From positions 1 through 22,089 of the forward strand of contig JAJPZB010000123.1 of the NCBI GenBank assembly GCA_021204635.1: a stretch of 22,089 nucleotides of DNA, given 5' to 3'. This document shows, in pieces, positions 1 through 6,631 of the stretch. The notes under the pieces were generated by a model. It searched no databases, was not told the DNA's origin, and saw only the letters and a program-made list of their open reading frames with translations. The position numbers were made by a program, and so were the translations under genes. The stretch's first letter is position 1. Each line of letters begins with the position of its first letter. This DNA is from Opitutia bacterium. Lineage in GTDB: Bacteria > Verrucomicrobiota > Verrucomicrobiia > Opitutales > UBA953.

Positions 1-7
1 CGCTTGT

Positions 8-20
8 CGAAACGGTTTCG
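8..20. promoter_or_regulatory. Short inverted repeat upstream of the PEP-CTERM gene, possible operator
   Basis: CGAAAC and GTTTCG face each other around a single central G, about 40 bp before the ATG of the PEP-CTERM gene. LacI-family operators often contain GAAAC/GTTTC half-sites, but they usually have an even-length CG centre, so the match is imperfect. The window begins too close upstream to locate the promoter. This could also be chance. Confidence 0.25.
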
Positions 21-59
21 CCGGGCTCCAAAAACGAAAACTCAAATCACATACATATT

Positions 60-848
60 ATGAACAAAAAAATATTCACCACTGTGGCACTCATTGCCGC
101 AGGCGCCGCGTTTGCCTCGGCAGACACGATCACGTTCGACTCCGCGCTGACAAACGCGGGGAGCAACACCACGGTAACTTACGCTTCCGTTTGGGAAATC
201 GCCGCGAGTTGCGATTACAACCCTGACACCATAAAGGCTGACACGACCTACACGTATAACAGCCAACCCGCCATCGCCCTGTCGGGTAATGCACACTACG
301 GTCAGACTAACAATCCGGCTGTAGTCACATTCTCAACTTCTGCACTATACACAGATTCTGTCGTTGCCGACGGGGATACGTTCACGTTGACGACGCTCGA
401 GTTTATGACCCGTACGGGAAGTGGTGATAGTTACGATGCCGAAATTACGTCTGCATATGCGTGTATCTACGAATATTCGGGCAATGTTCTCGGATCGTTT
501 CTCGGGGCAAGTTCCTCGACAGGAACAATAACAACAGCAAGTACCTCCGATACATTTGGAACTGCCTCCTACTCGTTCAGCGACGTTGAGCTCACGCTTG
601 GAAACACATATGCGATTGTATTCTACGACAGCGATAGTAATGACGTTGAAGTCGGCTTTGGTCAGTTAAGACCGTATATGAGCGGCGGAAGCGGTTTCGA
701 CATTAACGACACCAACGAATACTCCAACGTTTACCGCCTCACAGTGGCGACCTCAGACGTTCCTGAGCCATCGATGTTTGGCTTGCTCGCAGGGCTTGGG
801 GCTCTCGGGTTTGTTGCGGTACGTCGTCGCCGCAACCGCAAAGCGTAG
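60..848 (+). CDS. PEP-CTERM sorting-domain exoprotein
   Basis: The product is a 262-residue exported protein. Residues 1-21 form a signal peptide (MNKK, then a hydrophobic stretch ending in AFASA). The C-terminus has the full PEP-CTERM tripartite signal: VPEPS near residue 234, a hydrophobic helix (FGLLAGLGALGFVAV), and an Arg-rich tail (RRRRNRK). In bacteria with an exosortase this tail is cut and the protein goes to the envelope or extracellular matrix. The body is rich in Ser, Thr, Asp and Tyr with alternating beta-type patterns and no catalytic motif I recognise. The ATG at 60 directly precedes the signal peptide, with no clear Shine-Dalgarno. Composition is more AT-rich than the housekeeping genes here, as is common for such surface proteins. 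An intrinsic terminator follows at 874-907. The sorting class is secure; the function is unknown. Confidence 0.9.
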   Translation: MNKKIFTTVALIAAGAAFASADTITFDSALTNAGSNTTVTYASVWEIAASCDYNPDTIKADTTYTYNSQPAIALSGNAHYGQTNNPAVVTFSTSALYTDSVVADGDTFTLTTLEFMTRTGSGDSYDAEITSAYACIYEYSGNVLGSFLGASSSTGTITTASTSDTFGTASYSFSDVELTLGNTYAIVFYDSDSNDVEVGFGQLRPYMSGGSGFDINDTNEYSNVYRLTVATSDVPEPSMFGLLAGLGALGFVAVRRRRNRKA

Positions 849-873
849 TTAATAATTCATTACGTTTTTGAAG

Positions 874-907
874 AAAGCTCTTCGGCATTGGTGTCGGAGA
901 GCTTTTT
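874..907 (+). terminator. Intrinsic terminator of the PEP-CTERM gene
   Basis: An 11-bp stem (AAAGCTCTTCG at 874-884 with CGGAGAGCTTT at 895-905, one G-T wobble) encloses a 10-nt loop and runs into a TTTTT tract at 903-907. It begins 25 nt after the stop codon. The first repeat unit of the adjoining repeat element starts at 911, immediately beyond the T-tract. Confidence 0.8.
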
Positions 908-1021
908 GCGTTGGTGGTGGCTGCTGAGTTAGTGGTGAGGATTTTTTCGGAGGGGTTGGTGGTGGAGAGCGGAGTCAGGCGACGTTAAACGAACACACTC
1001 CATCACCACTAACGTGATCCC

Positions 1022-1063
1022 CTCCCGCTAACTTAGCGGGAGAATCGCGCATTGCATGCGCGA
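1022..1063. repeat. Two adjacent perfect hairpins inside repeat element 1
   Basis: CTCCCGCTAA (1022-1031) pairs with TTAGCGGGAG (1033-1042), a 10-bp inverted repeat with a one-base centre. Immediately after it, TCGCGCAT (1045-1052) pairs with ATGCGCGA (1056-1063) around a TGC loop. Neither has a T-tract. They resemble REP/BIME-type palindromic units more than terminators. Confidence 0.6.
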
Positions 1064-1307
1064 ATTGTTGCCGCCACCAATCCAATTCTCACCACCAACC
1101 CATTCCCACCACCGTGCCGCGACCACAATCCCGTCTGCCGCAACCAACCCAATTCCCGACCCTCACCACCGTGCCAAATCCCACCACCATCCCATTCCCA
1201 CCACCAACCCGCACCACCACCAACCCGCACCGCCACCAAGTTCCCCACCGCCACCACCAACCCTGCGGGCTGTGGGCTTGGTGGTGGCAACAGACCCGGG
1301 TACGACG

Positions 1308-1343
1308 ATTGCCCTCCCGCCAAGAATCAGGGGAGAGGGCAAT
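1308..1343. repeat. Hairpin inside repeat element 1
   Basis: ATTGCCCTC (1308-1316) pairs perfectly with GAGGGCAAT (1335-1343) around an 18-nt interior. It lies between the last G-rich and the last C-rich unit of the element, near the 3' end of the minus-strand gene that ends at 1406. Confidence 0.5.
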
Positions 1344-1405
1344 TGTTGTCGTGATGGTTGCCACCACCAAGGCGGCAACTCACGGATCTGTGGCCCGCAA
1401 CAAAC

Positions 1406-2272
1406 CTATTTCGCGGAATCCGTTTCCGCAGCCTCGGTGGCGGGAGGCGCGGGCGGCGTCTCCGGCTCTGTTGCAGGCTCGGGCTTTGTTGCCGGCGCAG
1501 CCTTTGTGGTGGCGGCAATTGTCTTGCCCGACGTCTTTATGCGCAGGTCGGACAAGGTAAGACCGGAGCCCGGGAACTTTAGCCCGATGACGTCAAATTC
1601 TTCCGCCGCCGTGGAATTGGCGAGCGGGAAGTTCGCGCGATACTCGTCGCCGTCGCCAACGCTGACGGTATATCCGTCTTGCGCGCGACTAATTGCGATC
1701 GAGAACACATAGTTGTCAACCGTGCTCGGAACGGCGAGCGGGTTGGTGGTGGCGGCGCTCGCGATAAAGCTCGAGCCCTGACCCGCGTTCATAAATCCGA
1801 CGCCTTCTTTCGCCTTGAAGCGCGAGTAGATTGTTGTGTTTGCGCCTTCGCCGGCGGATTTTGTCCCCGCGAAAAAGCCGGTCATGCCCCAGTTCCCCTC
1901 GACGGAGTTTGAGAACATTTTCCCTGCTTCGGGGCGCGCATTTTCGCCACTATTGAAAAGCCCGAAGTAAAAAACGCCATTGTTGGCGATGCTCTTGAAC
2001 TTCGCCGTTGCGCTGATGGAAAGGCTTTCGCCGACATCTAACTTGACCGCGAACGGCATGTAGCCCCAGGCGTACGAGGTGTTGTTTACGCCGGAGATTG
2101 TTGTCGTGCCATCTTCCCACGAGATTTTCGGGGCGCCTTTGTTGCGGTAGGAGAACCACTCGATGTTGCCACCATCGCTCACGAGTTTTTCTTCATCCGC
2201 AAAAACATTTGTCGCGATAGTTGCCACACTTGCAAAAACTATTGCGGGAATTAACGAGGATAATTTTTTCAT
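1406..2272 (-). CDS. Exported beta-rich hypothetical protein with Ala/Thr/Pro/Glu tail
   Basis: The product is 288 residues. I chose the ATG at 2272 because it is preceded by GAAAGG and starts a good signal peptide (MKKLSSLIPAIVFASVATI, ending ATNVFA). The upstream in-frame extension looks like leader DNA. The mature part (about residues 26-255) alternates hydrophobic and polar residues with many Gly, Asn and Tyr, and ends in a DLRIKTSG-like strand. This suggests a concanavalin/laminin-G-like sandwich, but I cannot identify a family. The last 35 residues are low complexity (TTKAAPATKPEP, then TEPETPPAPPATEAAE). No PEP-CTERM motif is present. One repeat-family unit lies inside the gene at 1740-1754 and reads as ATTNP. 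The gene converges on the PEP-CTERM gene. Coding call firm, function unknown. Confidence 0.75.
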   Translation of the reverse strand: MKKLSSLIPAIVFASVATIATNVFADEEKLVSDGGNIEWFSYRNKGAPKISWEDGTTTISGVNNTSYAWGYMPFAVKLDVGESLSISATAKFKSIANNGVFYFGLFNSGENARPEAGKMFSNSVEGNWGMTGFFAGTKSAGEGANTTIYSRFKAKEGVGFMNAGQGSSFIASAATTNPLAVPSTVDNYVFSIAISRAQDGYTVSVGDGDEYRANFPLANSTAAEEFDVIGLKFPGSGLTLSDLRIKTSGKTIAATTKAAPATKPEPATEPETPPAPPATEAAETDSAK

Positions 2273-2361
2273 ACTTGCCTTTCTTTTGGTTGGGTAAGAG
2301 TGAGTTATATTGCGGTTTTGCCGCACGGAGGCGGCAGGTGCGACGACGGCAACAAAATTAA

Positions 2362-2385
2362 TTATTTTTGGCAAGCCAAAAATAA
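2362..2385. promoter_or_regulatory. Perfect 11-bp inverted repeat at the expected start of transcription
   Basis: TTATTTTTGGC (2362-2372) and GCCAAAAATAA (2375-2385) are exact inverted copies around AA. The palindrome lies about 90-115 bp upstream of the chosen ATG of the exported protein at 2272 and next to a possible minus-strand -10 box. That is a natural position for an operator. It could instead act as a weak bidirectional terminator, because both arms contain A/T runs. Confidence 0.4.
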
Positions 2386-2389
2386 AGTT

Positions 2390-2417
2390 TTTATAACAAT
2401 CGCAAATTTTGCGGCAA
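2390..2417 (-). promoter_or_regulatory. Possible sigma70-type promoter of the exported protein
   Basis: Read on the minus strand, TTGCCG (2417-2412) and TATAAA (2395-2390) are separated by 16 bp. Transcription would start near 2383, inside the inverted repeat at 2362-2385, and leave a leader of about 110 nt. The -35 match is only moderate. Confidence 0.35.
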
Positions 2418-2423
2418 CTGTCA

Positions 2424-2530
2424 GGGGTTGGTGCTGGCAGAATCCCTGCACGGGTTGGTGGTGGGATTCGGGTTAGTAGTGGCGGGTTGGTGGCGAGAGT
2501 CTGTGGCGGGATTTTCCCACCACCAACCCG
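2424..2530. repeat. Repeat element 2, starting beside the stop codon of the kinase
   Basis: On the + strand, G-rich units (GGTTGGTG, GGGTTGGTGGTGGGA, GGGTTAGTAGTGGC, GGGTTGGTGGCGA, GTCTGTGGCGGGA) end in one C-rich unit, CCCACCACCAACCCG. Read from the minus-strand kinase, a GGGTTGGTGGTGGG unit begins 1 nt after the TGA at 2531-2533. It is followed by the complementary C-rich units. Confidence 0.85.
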
Positions 2531-3550
2531 TCAAAGCCCGAGGGCGAGGCGCCGGCGTTCCCGCGAGGCGAGCTCGGTGGCGAGCATGTTCAAAAACGGA
2601 AGCCGCCCCGAGCGCGACGCCGCTATTTTCAGATTTTCCAACGCAGGCAATGCGAATTTGCGGAAACGCGGTTTGTTGCACTCCGCCGACAAAAAGAAAT
2701 ACGCGCCTATCGCCTGCATGAGCCGCTGCGCCGCCGCGCAATAAAAAATTTTCTCCGCATTGTTGCGGGTCTGTGGTGGGATCTCCATTTCGTCGCAATA
2801 AAACGCGAGAAGCGCGGAGCGCTCGTTGTCGCTAATGCCCACGTATGGGTCGAAAAGCAGCGAGGCGACGTCATACCAGCCGGTCCCGACGCGCATTCCC
2901 TGAAAATCTATGAAGCGGGCGCGATTGTCGTGCCACAATATGTTTTGCGACTGGAAATCGCGGTGGACGAGTTGCGGCGGTTGCGCGAGGAGCATTGTCG
3001 CAAGTGCGGCAAGTTCGTTGGCGAGGTCGGCGTTTGCCGCGCCGGAAATGCAGATTTTGTGCGCTTTTTTCGCGGCGTTGACGAGAAAGTAGTCGCGCTC
3101 CCACTTGTAATAATCCGCGTTGAAACCGTCGCGCATAATCTCTGTGGCGCCGAGATTTTTCAGCCCGTCGCGATGCAGTTTCGCGATTTCCGCGAGGGCG
3201 GAACGATATGCGGTGTTGGTGGCGGGCGAATTTTCCGCGCGCAAGGTCCACAGATCTACCTCGCCGAAATCCTCCATCACGAGCACGCGTCGTTGCGCGT
3301 CGTGGAAGAAAATCTCGGGGGCGGGCACGCCGATTTTCCGCATGAAATTTGCGATGCCTGCGTAGAGAAAATTCTCCGCCTTGCTGTCGTCGTAGAGACA
3401 AACGATCGCGGGCACATCGTTGTCGCGGCAAACGCGAAAAAAGCGGCGAGTTCCCCCGCCCTTTTCAATTTCCTGCGCCTGCGACAATGATGAGATTCGC
3501 GACAACTCACCCGCCGGCAATTTGTCTGCGAGCAAATCGTGCAAATTCAT
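2531..3550 (-). CDS. Aminoglycoside-phosphotransferase-fold sugar kinase (AmgK-like)
   Basis: The 339-residue product has the APH/choline-kinase fold. It carries a nucleotide-loop region (GGGTRRFFRV, 31-40), a hinge-like VMEDFG (91-96), the catalytic loop HRDFQSQN (196-203, base Asp198) and the metal-binding DFQG (215-218), followed by GTGWYDVASLLFDPY. This order and spacing match COG3178, which includes AmgK, the cytoplasmic kinase that phosphorylates the anomeric carbon of N-acetylmuramate/GlcNAc in cell-wall recycling. I see no MurU-like partner, so the substrate is inferred. The gene follows the M3 peptidase gene by 73 bp on the same strand and is probably co-transcribed. The ATG at 3550 has a weak GAGAGA upstream. 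Confidence 0.75.
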   Translation of the reverse strand: MNLHDLLADKLPAGELSRISSLSQAQEIEKGGGTRRFFRVCRDNDVPAIVCLYDDSKAENFLYAGIANFMRKIGVPAPEIFFHDAQRRVLVMEDFGEVDLWTLRAENSPATNTAYRSALAEIAKLHRDGLKNLGATEIMRDGFNADYYKWERDYFLVNAAKKAHKICISGAANADLANELAALATMLLAQPPQLVHRDFQSQNILWHDNRARFIDFQGMRVGTGWYDVASLLFDPYVGISDNERSALLAFYCDEMEIPPQTRNNAEKIFYCAAAQRLMQAIGAYFFLSAECNKPRFRKFALPALENLKIAASRSGRLPFLNMLATELASRERRRLALGL

Positions 3551-3594
3551 TGTCGGTCTCTCTCAAAAAATTTTCCGCGCCGTGGCGACAACAA

Positions 3595-3625
3595 TGCCGC
3601 GCGGCGCGGCAACAATCGCGCGATT
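3595..3625. repeat. Tandem GC-rich palindromes at the 3' end of the M3 peptidase gene
   Basis: TGCCGCGC (3595-3602) and GCGCGGCA (3604-3611) form an 8-bp inverted repeat around one G. Right beside it, AATCGCGCGATT (3614-3625) is a perfect 12-bp palindrome that overlaps the peptidase stop codon. Neither has a T-tract. They may slow or process the transcript between peptidase and kinase. Confidence 0.4.
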
Positions 3626-5870
3626 ATTGAATTTCGTAGAGAACGTTTATCGCGTTCCAATCGGGGTCGCGCCCGACAAAGTCTTTGAACAGGACGGCGG
3701 CATCCTCGGAATCGCCTTTTTCGAGGATTTTTTTGCGATATTCCATTCCTTTGTCGTAGTTGAGCGTGCCGTCAGGATTGCGGAAAACGGACGTGAATGC
3801 GTCAGCCTCCAAGGCCTCTGCCCACTTGTAAGAATAATACGCGGAGGCATAGCCCACTGGGTCGCGGAACAGGTGCGTGAATCGCGGCAAATTCGTGTTC
3901 GGCACGGGGTCTGTTTTCCACAAAAACGGCTCGGAAAGCTCCATGCCGATCGCATTCACGTCCTTTTCGCTCTTAACAATTTCCGTCGCGTTCAAGTGGA
4001 GGTACAAATCGACATAGGCAAAGCCGAGTTGCCGCATTTGCTGATACGCAGCCTGAAAATTGCGCGCGCGAATCATCTTTTCGAGCACGTCTTTCGGAAG
4101 CGGCTCGCCGGTCTTGTAGTGCTTTGCGAAAGTAGCCAAAACCTCGGGCTCCCATGTCCAATTTTCATTCAGCTGCGACGGGAACTCGACAAAGTCCCAC
4201 GCGACGCTGGTGCCGTTGAGCGCGGCGATTTCCGTGTTCCCGAGCAGGTGGTGCATGAGGTGGCCAAACTCGTGGAAAATCGTCTCGACGTCATAGTGCG
4301 AGAGCAGCGCCGGATCGTCGCCGACGGGCGCGGTGACATTGCCGCAGACCAAGCCGTAGTTTATCTCGCCGAGGCTGCGCTCGCCGGCAAATGCCGGATT
4401 CATCCAAGCCCCGCCGCGCTTGGAATCGCGCGGGAACCAGTCCGTGTAGAAAATGCCGAGCTTGCGCTTCGAGTTTTTGTCGTAGATGGAATAAAATTTC
4501 ACGTCCGGATGCCAAACTTCCGCAGTTCCCGCCGGCGCGACAACGCCGGAGCCCGGCTCGATGTAAATCGATTTTTCCTCGCGGATTTCGACGTTGTAAA
4601 GGCGTTCCGTCAGCGCGAACAAGCCGTTCATCACAGCCGGCATCGGGAAATACGGCTTCACGGAATCGGCGTCGAAATCGTAATTCGCCTGCCGCATTTT
4701 CTCCGTCCAAAACGACAAATCCCAGGGCTTGAAATCGCCGCCGTCGTACGTTGGATCGTTTGATCTGCGAAACGATTTCAGCTCGGCGTATTCGCGCTCA
4801 AACGCGGGCAGCGTCTGGTCGTGAAGCTTTTGGACGAATGCCAGCGCGGTGTCGCCGTTCTTTGCCATGCGGCGCTTCAAGGTCAAATCCGAGAAATTTT
4901 TCTCGCCGAGAATTTCAGCCTCGCGCTGCCGCAGTTCGAGAATGCGGCGCATTATCGGCAGATTGTCAAACTCGCCACCGACGCAAGTTTCGTTCGCGGC
5001 TTCCCAGATTTCGCGGCGCAAATCCTCGTTCTCCGCATATTTGAGCACGGGCGCGTATGACGTCAGTTTCAGCGTGAAGAGCCACGCCGGCTTCTCGTCT
5101 GTTGCGAGCCCCGCCTGCTTTGCCGCCTCAAACGCGGCGGCTTTTTCCAACTCCGGCAAACCGGCGAGATTTGCCTCGTTTTCGACGAGTTTTTTGTACG
5201 CGTTCGTGGCGTCGAGAACGTTTTGCGAAAATTGCTGCGTGATCGTTGTCAACTCTTTTGAGATTGCAGTGAGCTCTGCTTTTTTATCATCGGGCAAATC
5301 GGCGCCACCGTCGCGAAATCCGTCGAGCGTTTCCTTTAAATATCGCGCCTTTTGCGGCGAAAGATTCTTAGCCTCGTCGGTCTGCGAATACGCCTTCAAA
5401 ACGTTCCACAAGCGCGCGTCGAGCGCAGTCTGCGCCTCGTATTCCGAGACTTTCGGGAGAATTTCCGCGTAGGCTTTGCGAAAATCGTCGGACATCGCGA
5501 CGTTTTCCAAGTGCGAAACTTTGCCCCACACGAAATCGAACTCGGCGAAATTCCGCCAGAGCGCGCCGAGCGTGTTTTCATAGGTCAGCACCGAGGGATC
5601 GTCTGTCGGCAGCGACGCGATCGCATCGATGTTGGCGCGCGCCCGCGCGAGCTCGATCGTCATGTCGGGCACGATTTTGTCGGGCGTCAGTTGCGACCAT
5701 TTGATGTCGAGCGATGTGTCGAGGAACGGGTGCTCTGCCTGGGGCGTCTGGGCGGCGTTTTCAGTGGCGGCAGCTTCAGGCGCTACTTTTGCGCATTCGT
5801 TGTCGGCGCAGCATGCCGAGAGGAATGGCAGTATCGCTATCGCCGCGATTGCAATGAGGGGCTTCTTCAT
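3624..5870 (-). CDS. M3-family metallopeptidase lipoprotein (oligopeptidase A-like)
   Basis: The product is about 748 residues. I chose the ATG at 5870 because it opens a lipoprotein signal (MKKPLIAIAAIA, lipobox LSAC with Cys20). A longer in-frame start would read through the perR terminator. The catalytic zinc site is HEFGH at residues 533-537 (ETIFHEFGHLMHH), the hallmark of thimet/oligopeptidase A/Dcp enzymes. Further typical segments are TSVAWDFVEFPSQLNENW just downstream and a YYSYKWAEALEADAF helix near the C-terminus. Length and layout match oligopeptidase A or dipeptidyl carboxypeptidase, which cleave short peptides. The lipobox places this one outside the cytoplasm, presumably anchored in the periplasm, as in several Gram-negative Dcp-like lipoproteins. 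A 7-bp hairpin (TCCGCCG/CGGCGGA, 5900-5920) lies in the leader. Confidence 0.88.
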   Translation of the reverse strand: MKKPLIAIAAIAILPFLSACCADNECAKVAPEAAATENAAQTPQAEHPFLDTSLDIKWSQLTPDKIVPDMTIELARARANIDAIASLPTDDPSVLTYENTLGALWRNFAEFDFVWGKVSHLENVAMSDDFRKAYAEILPKVSEYEAQTALDARLWNVLKAYSQTDEAKNLSPQKARYLKETLDGFRDGGADLPDDKKAELTAISKELTTITQQFSQNVLDATNAYKKLVENEANLAGLPELEKAAAFEAAKQAGLATDEKPAWLFTLKLTSYAPVLKYAENEDLRREIWEAANETCVGGEFDNLPIMRRILELRQREAEILGEKNFSDLTLKRRMAKNGDTALAFVQKLHDQTLPAFEREYAELKSFRRSNDPTYDGGDFKPWDLSFWTEKMRQANYDFDADSVKPYFPMPAVMNGLFALTERLYNVEIREEKSIYIEPGSGVVAPAGTAEVWHPDVKFYSIYDKNSKRKLGIFYTDWFPRDSKRGGAWMNPAFAGERSLGEINYGLVCGNVTAPVGDDPALLSHYDVETIFHEFGHLMHHLLGNTEIAALNGTSVAWDFVEFPSQLNENWTWEPEVLATFAKHYKTGEPLPKDVLEKMIRARNFQAAYQQMRQLGFAYVDLYLHLNATEIVKSEKDVNAIGMELSEPFLWKTDPVPNTNLPRFTHLFRDPVGYASAYYSYKWAEALEADAFTSVFRNPDGTLNYDKGMEYRKKILEKGDSEDAAVLFKDFVGRDPDWNAINVLYEIQ

Positions 5871-5929
5871 TTTTTCGGGATTTTTTGTTGCAAAATTTTT
5901 CCGCCGCGACAAACGGCGGACTTGCGTGA

Positions 5930-5981
5930 ATTTATAAAAGAAACGCGTTCCCGCGCGAATAAAAATCTTCGGGAACGCGTT
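5930..5981 (-). terminator. Intrinsic terminator of perR
   Basis: A perfect 12-bp stem (AACGCGTTCCCG at 5942-5953 with CGGGAACGCGTT at 5970-5981) and a 16-nt loop lie about 50 nt past the perR stop. On the minus strand the stem runs into TTCTTTTATAAAT. The core GCGTTCCCG/CGGGAACGC recurs in the dps terminator, and a shorter form occurs in the galM terminator. Confidence 0.8.
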
Positions 5982-6031
5982 GAAAAAAGCGGATATGGCT
6001 TTGAAGATGCCGCTCGCGGCGGCGGGAAAAA

Positions 6032-6451
6032 TCAGTTCCGGTGCGACTTGCACTCTGCGCACACGCCGAAAACATAAACCTGCGCGCCGCGAATTTCGCT
6101 ACCGGCGGGGACGTTTTTGCACATCGCCTCCGCGTCCTCGACGGGGAAATCCGTGATTTTGCCGCATTCCGTGCACTTGAAATGCCCGTGCGGCGCGAGA
6201 TGTGCGTCGAAGCGCATTTCCTTTTCCTCGATCGTTATCGTCAAAATCGCGCCTTTATCGGAAAAAAGCCGCAGAGTGTTGTAAACCGTGGTGCGCGACA
6301 GCGTCGAAATCTTGGGGACGAGGGCGCGATAAACGTCTTCCGCCGTAGGATGGTTGTAGCTTTTCAGCAGGTATTCGTATATTGCGAGCCTTTGTAGCGA
6401 CGGGCGGATTCCGCGTTCGCGCAGCAGTTCGGAATATTGTGCAGTCTTCAT
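6032..6451 (-). CDS. perR: Fur-family peroxide sensor, PerR-like
   Basis: The 139-residue product has an N-terminal winged helix (with SRTTVYNTLRLF at 52-63 as recognition helix) and a metal-binding dimerisation domain. Compared with Bacillus subtilis PerR, the five regulatory-metal ligands His37, Asp85, His91, His93 and Asp104 align as His34, Asp82, His88, His90 and Asp101, all with an offset of three. The structural zinc cysteines appear as CTEC (93-96) and CAEC (131-134). The Asp at 101 is the position that tends to separate PerR from Fur. Such proteins repress peroxide-defence genes until iron-catalysed histidine oxidation. The dps gene elsewhere in the window is a typical target. The ATG at 6451 has no clear Shine-Dalgarno. 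PerR versus Fur or Zur is inferred from residues. Confidence 0.8.
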   Translation of the reverse strand: MKTAQYSELLRERGIRPSLQRLAIYEYLLKSYNHPTAEDVYRALVPKISTLSRTTVYNTLRLFSDKGAILTITIEEKEMRFDAHLAPHGHFKCTECGKITDFPVEDAEAMCKNVPAGSEIRGAQVYVFGVCAECKSHRN

Positions 6452-6631
6452 TTATTGCTTTGTGTATTTTTGTCTTTACATTGCCCGCGGAAAAAACTTT
6501 TTCCGCGCAACAATTTCGCGAGAGCATGACGCACGCCGGAGCAAATAATCAATCGTTTTTTGGAAGAAATCCATTTTTTGATTTTTTTCTCTTTTGACGC
6601 CGGCACGAATTTGCGAAAATTTTTGCCAACG

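Larger units (their letters stand above)
911..1382. repeat. Repeat element 1: GGTTGGTGGTGG / CCACCACCAACC array between convergent genes
   Basis: This is the largest of ten related elements. G-rich units lie at 911-971 (TTGGTGGTGG, GTTAGTGGTGAGG, GGTTGGTGGTGG). C-rich units lie at 1000-1014 and densely at 1071-1262 (CACCACCAACCC, CCACCACCATCCC and variants). One G-rich unit lies at 1274-1290 and a closing C-rich unit at 1353-1370. Interspersed are compact hairpins at 1022-1042, 1045-1063 and 1308-1343. Open frames through the region are Pro/His/Thr- or Gly/Val/Trp-rich low-complexity translations on both strands, so I call no gene here. The element lies between the 3' ends of the PEP-CTERM gene (+) and the exported-protein gene (-). 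Confidence 0.85.

Noticed and set aside
911..1382. CRISPR-like array
   Set aside because: Units are degenerate, only 12-14 bp, spaced by 3-8 bp linkers and present in both orientations. There are no regular 30-nt spacers and no cas genes.
1052..1712. Several long overlapping open frames through repeat element 1, Pro/His/Thr-rich or Gly/Trp/Val-rich
   Set aside because: They arise because the triplet-like repeat lacks stops in several frames on both strands. There is no start signal, domain or consistent codon use, and they overlap the 3' end of a better gene.
3420..4763. A 447-codon open frame on the + strand antisense to the kinase and M3 peptidase genes
   Set aside because: It is a shadow of high-GC coding sequence on the opposite strand. 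The minus-strand genes have clear family motifs and this frame has none.
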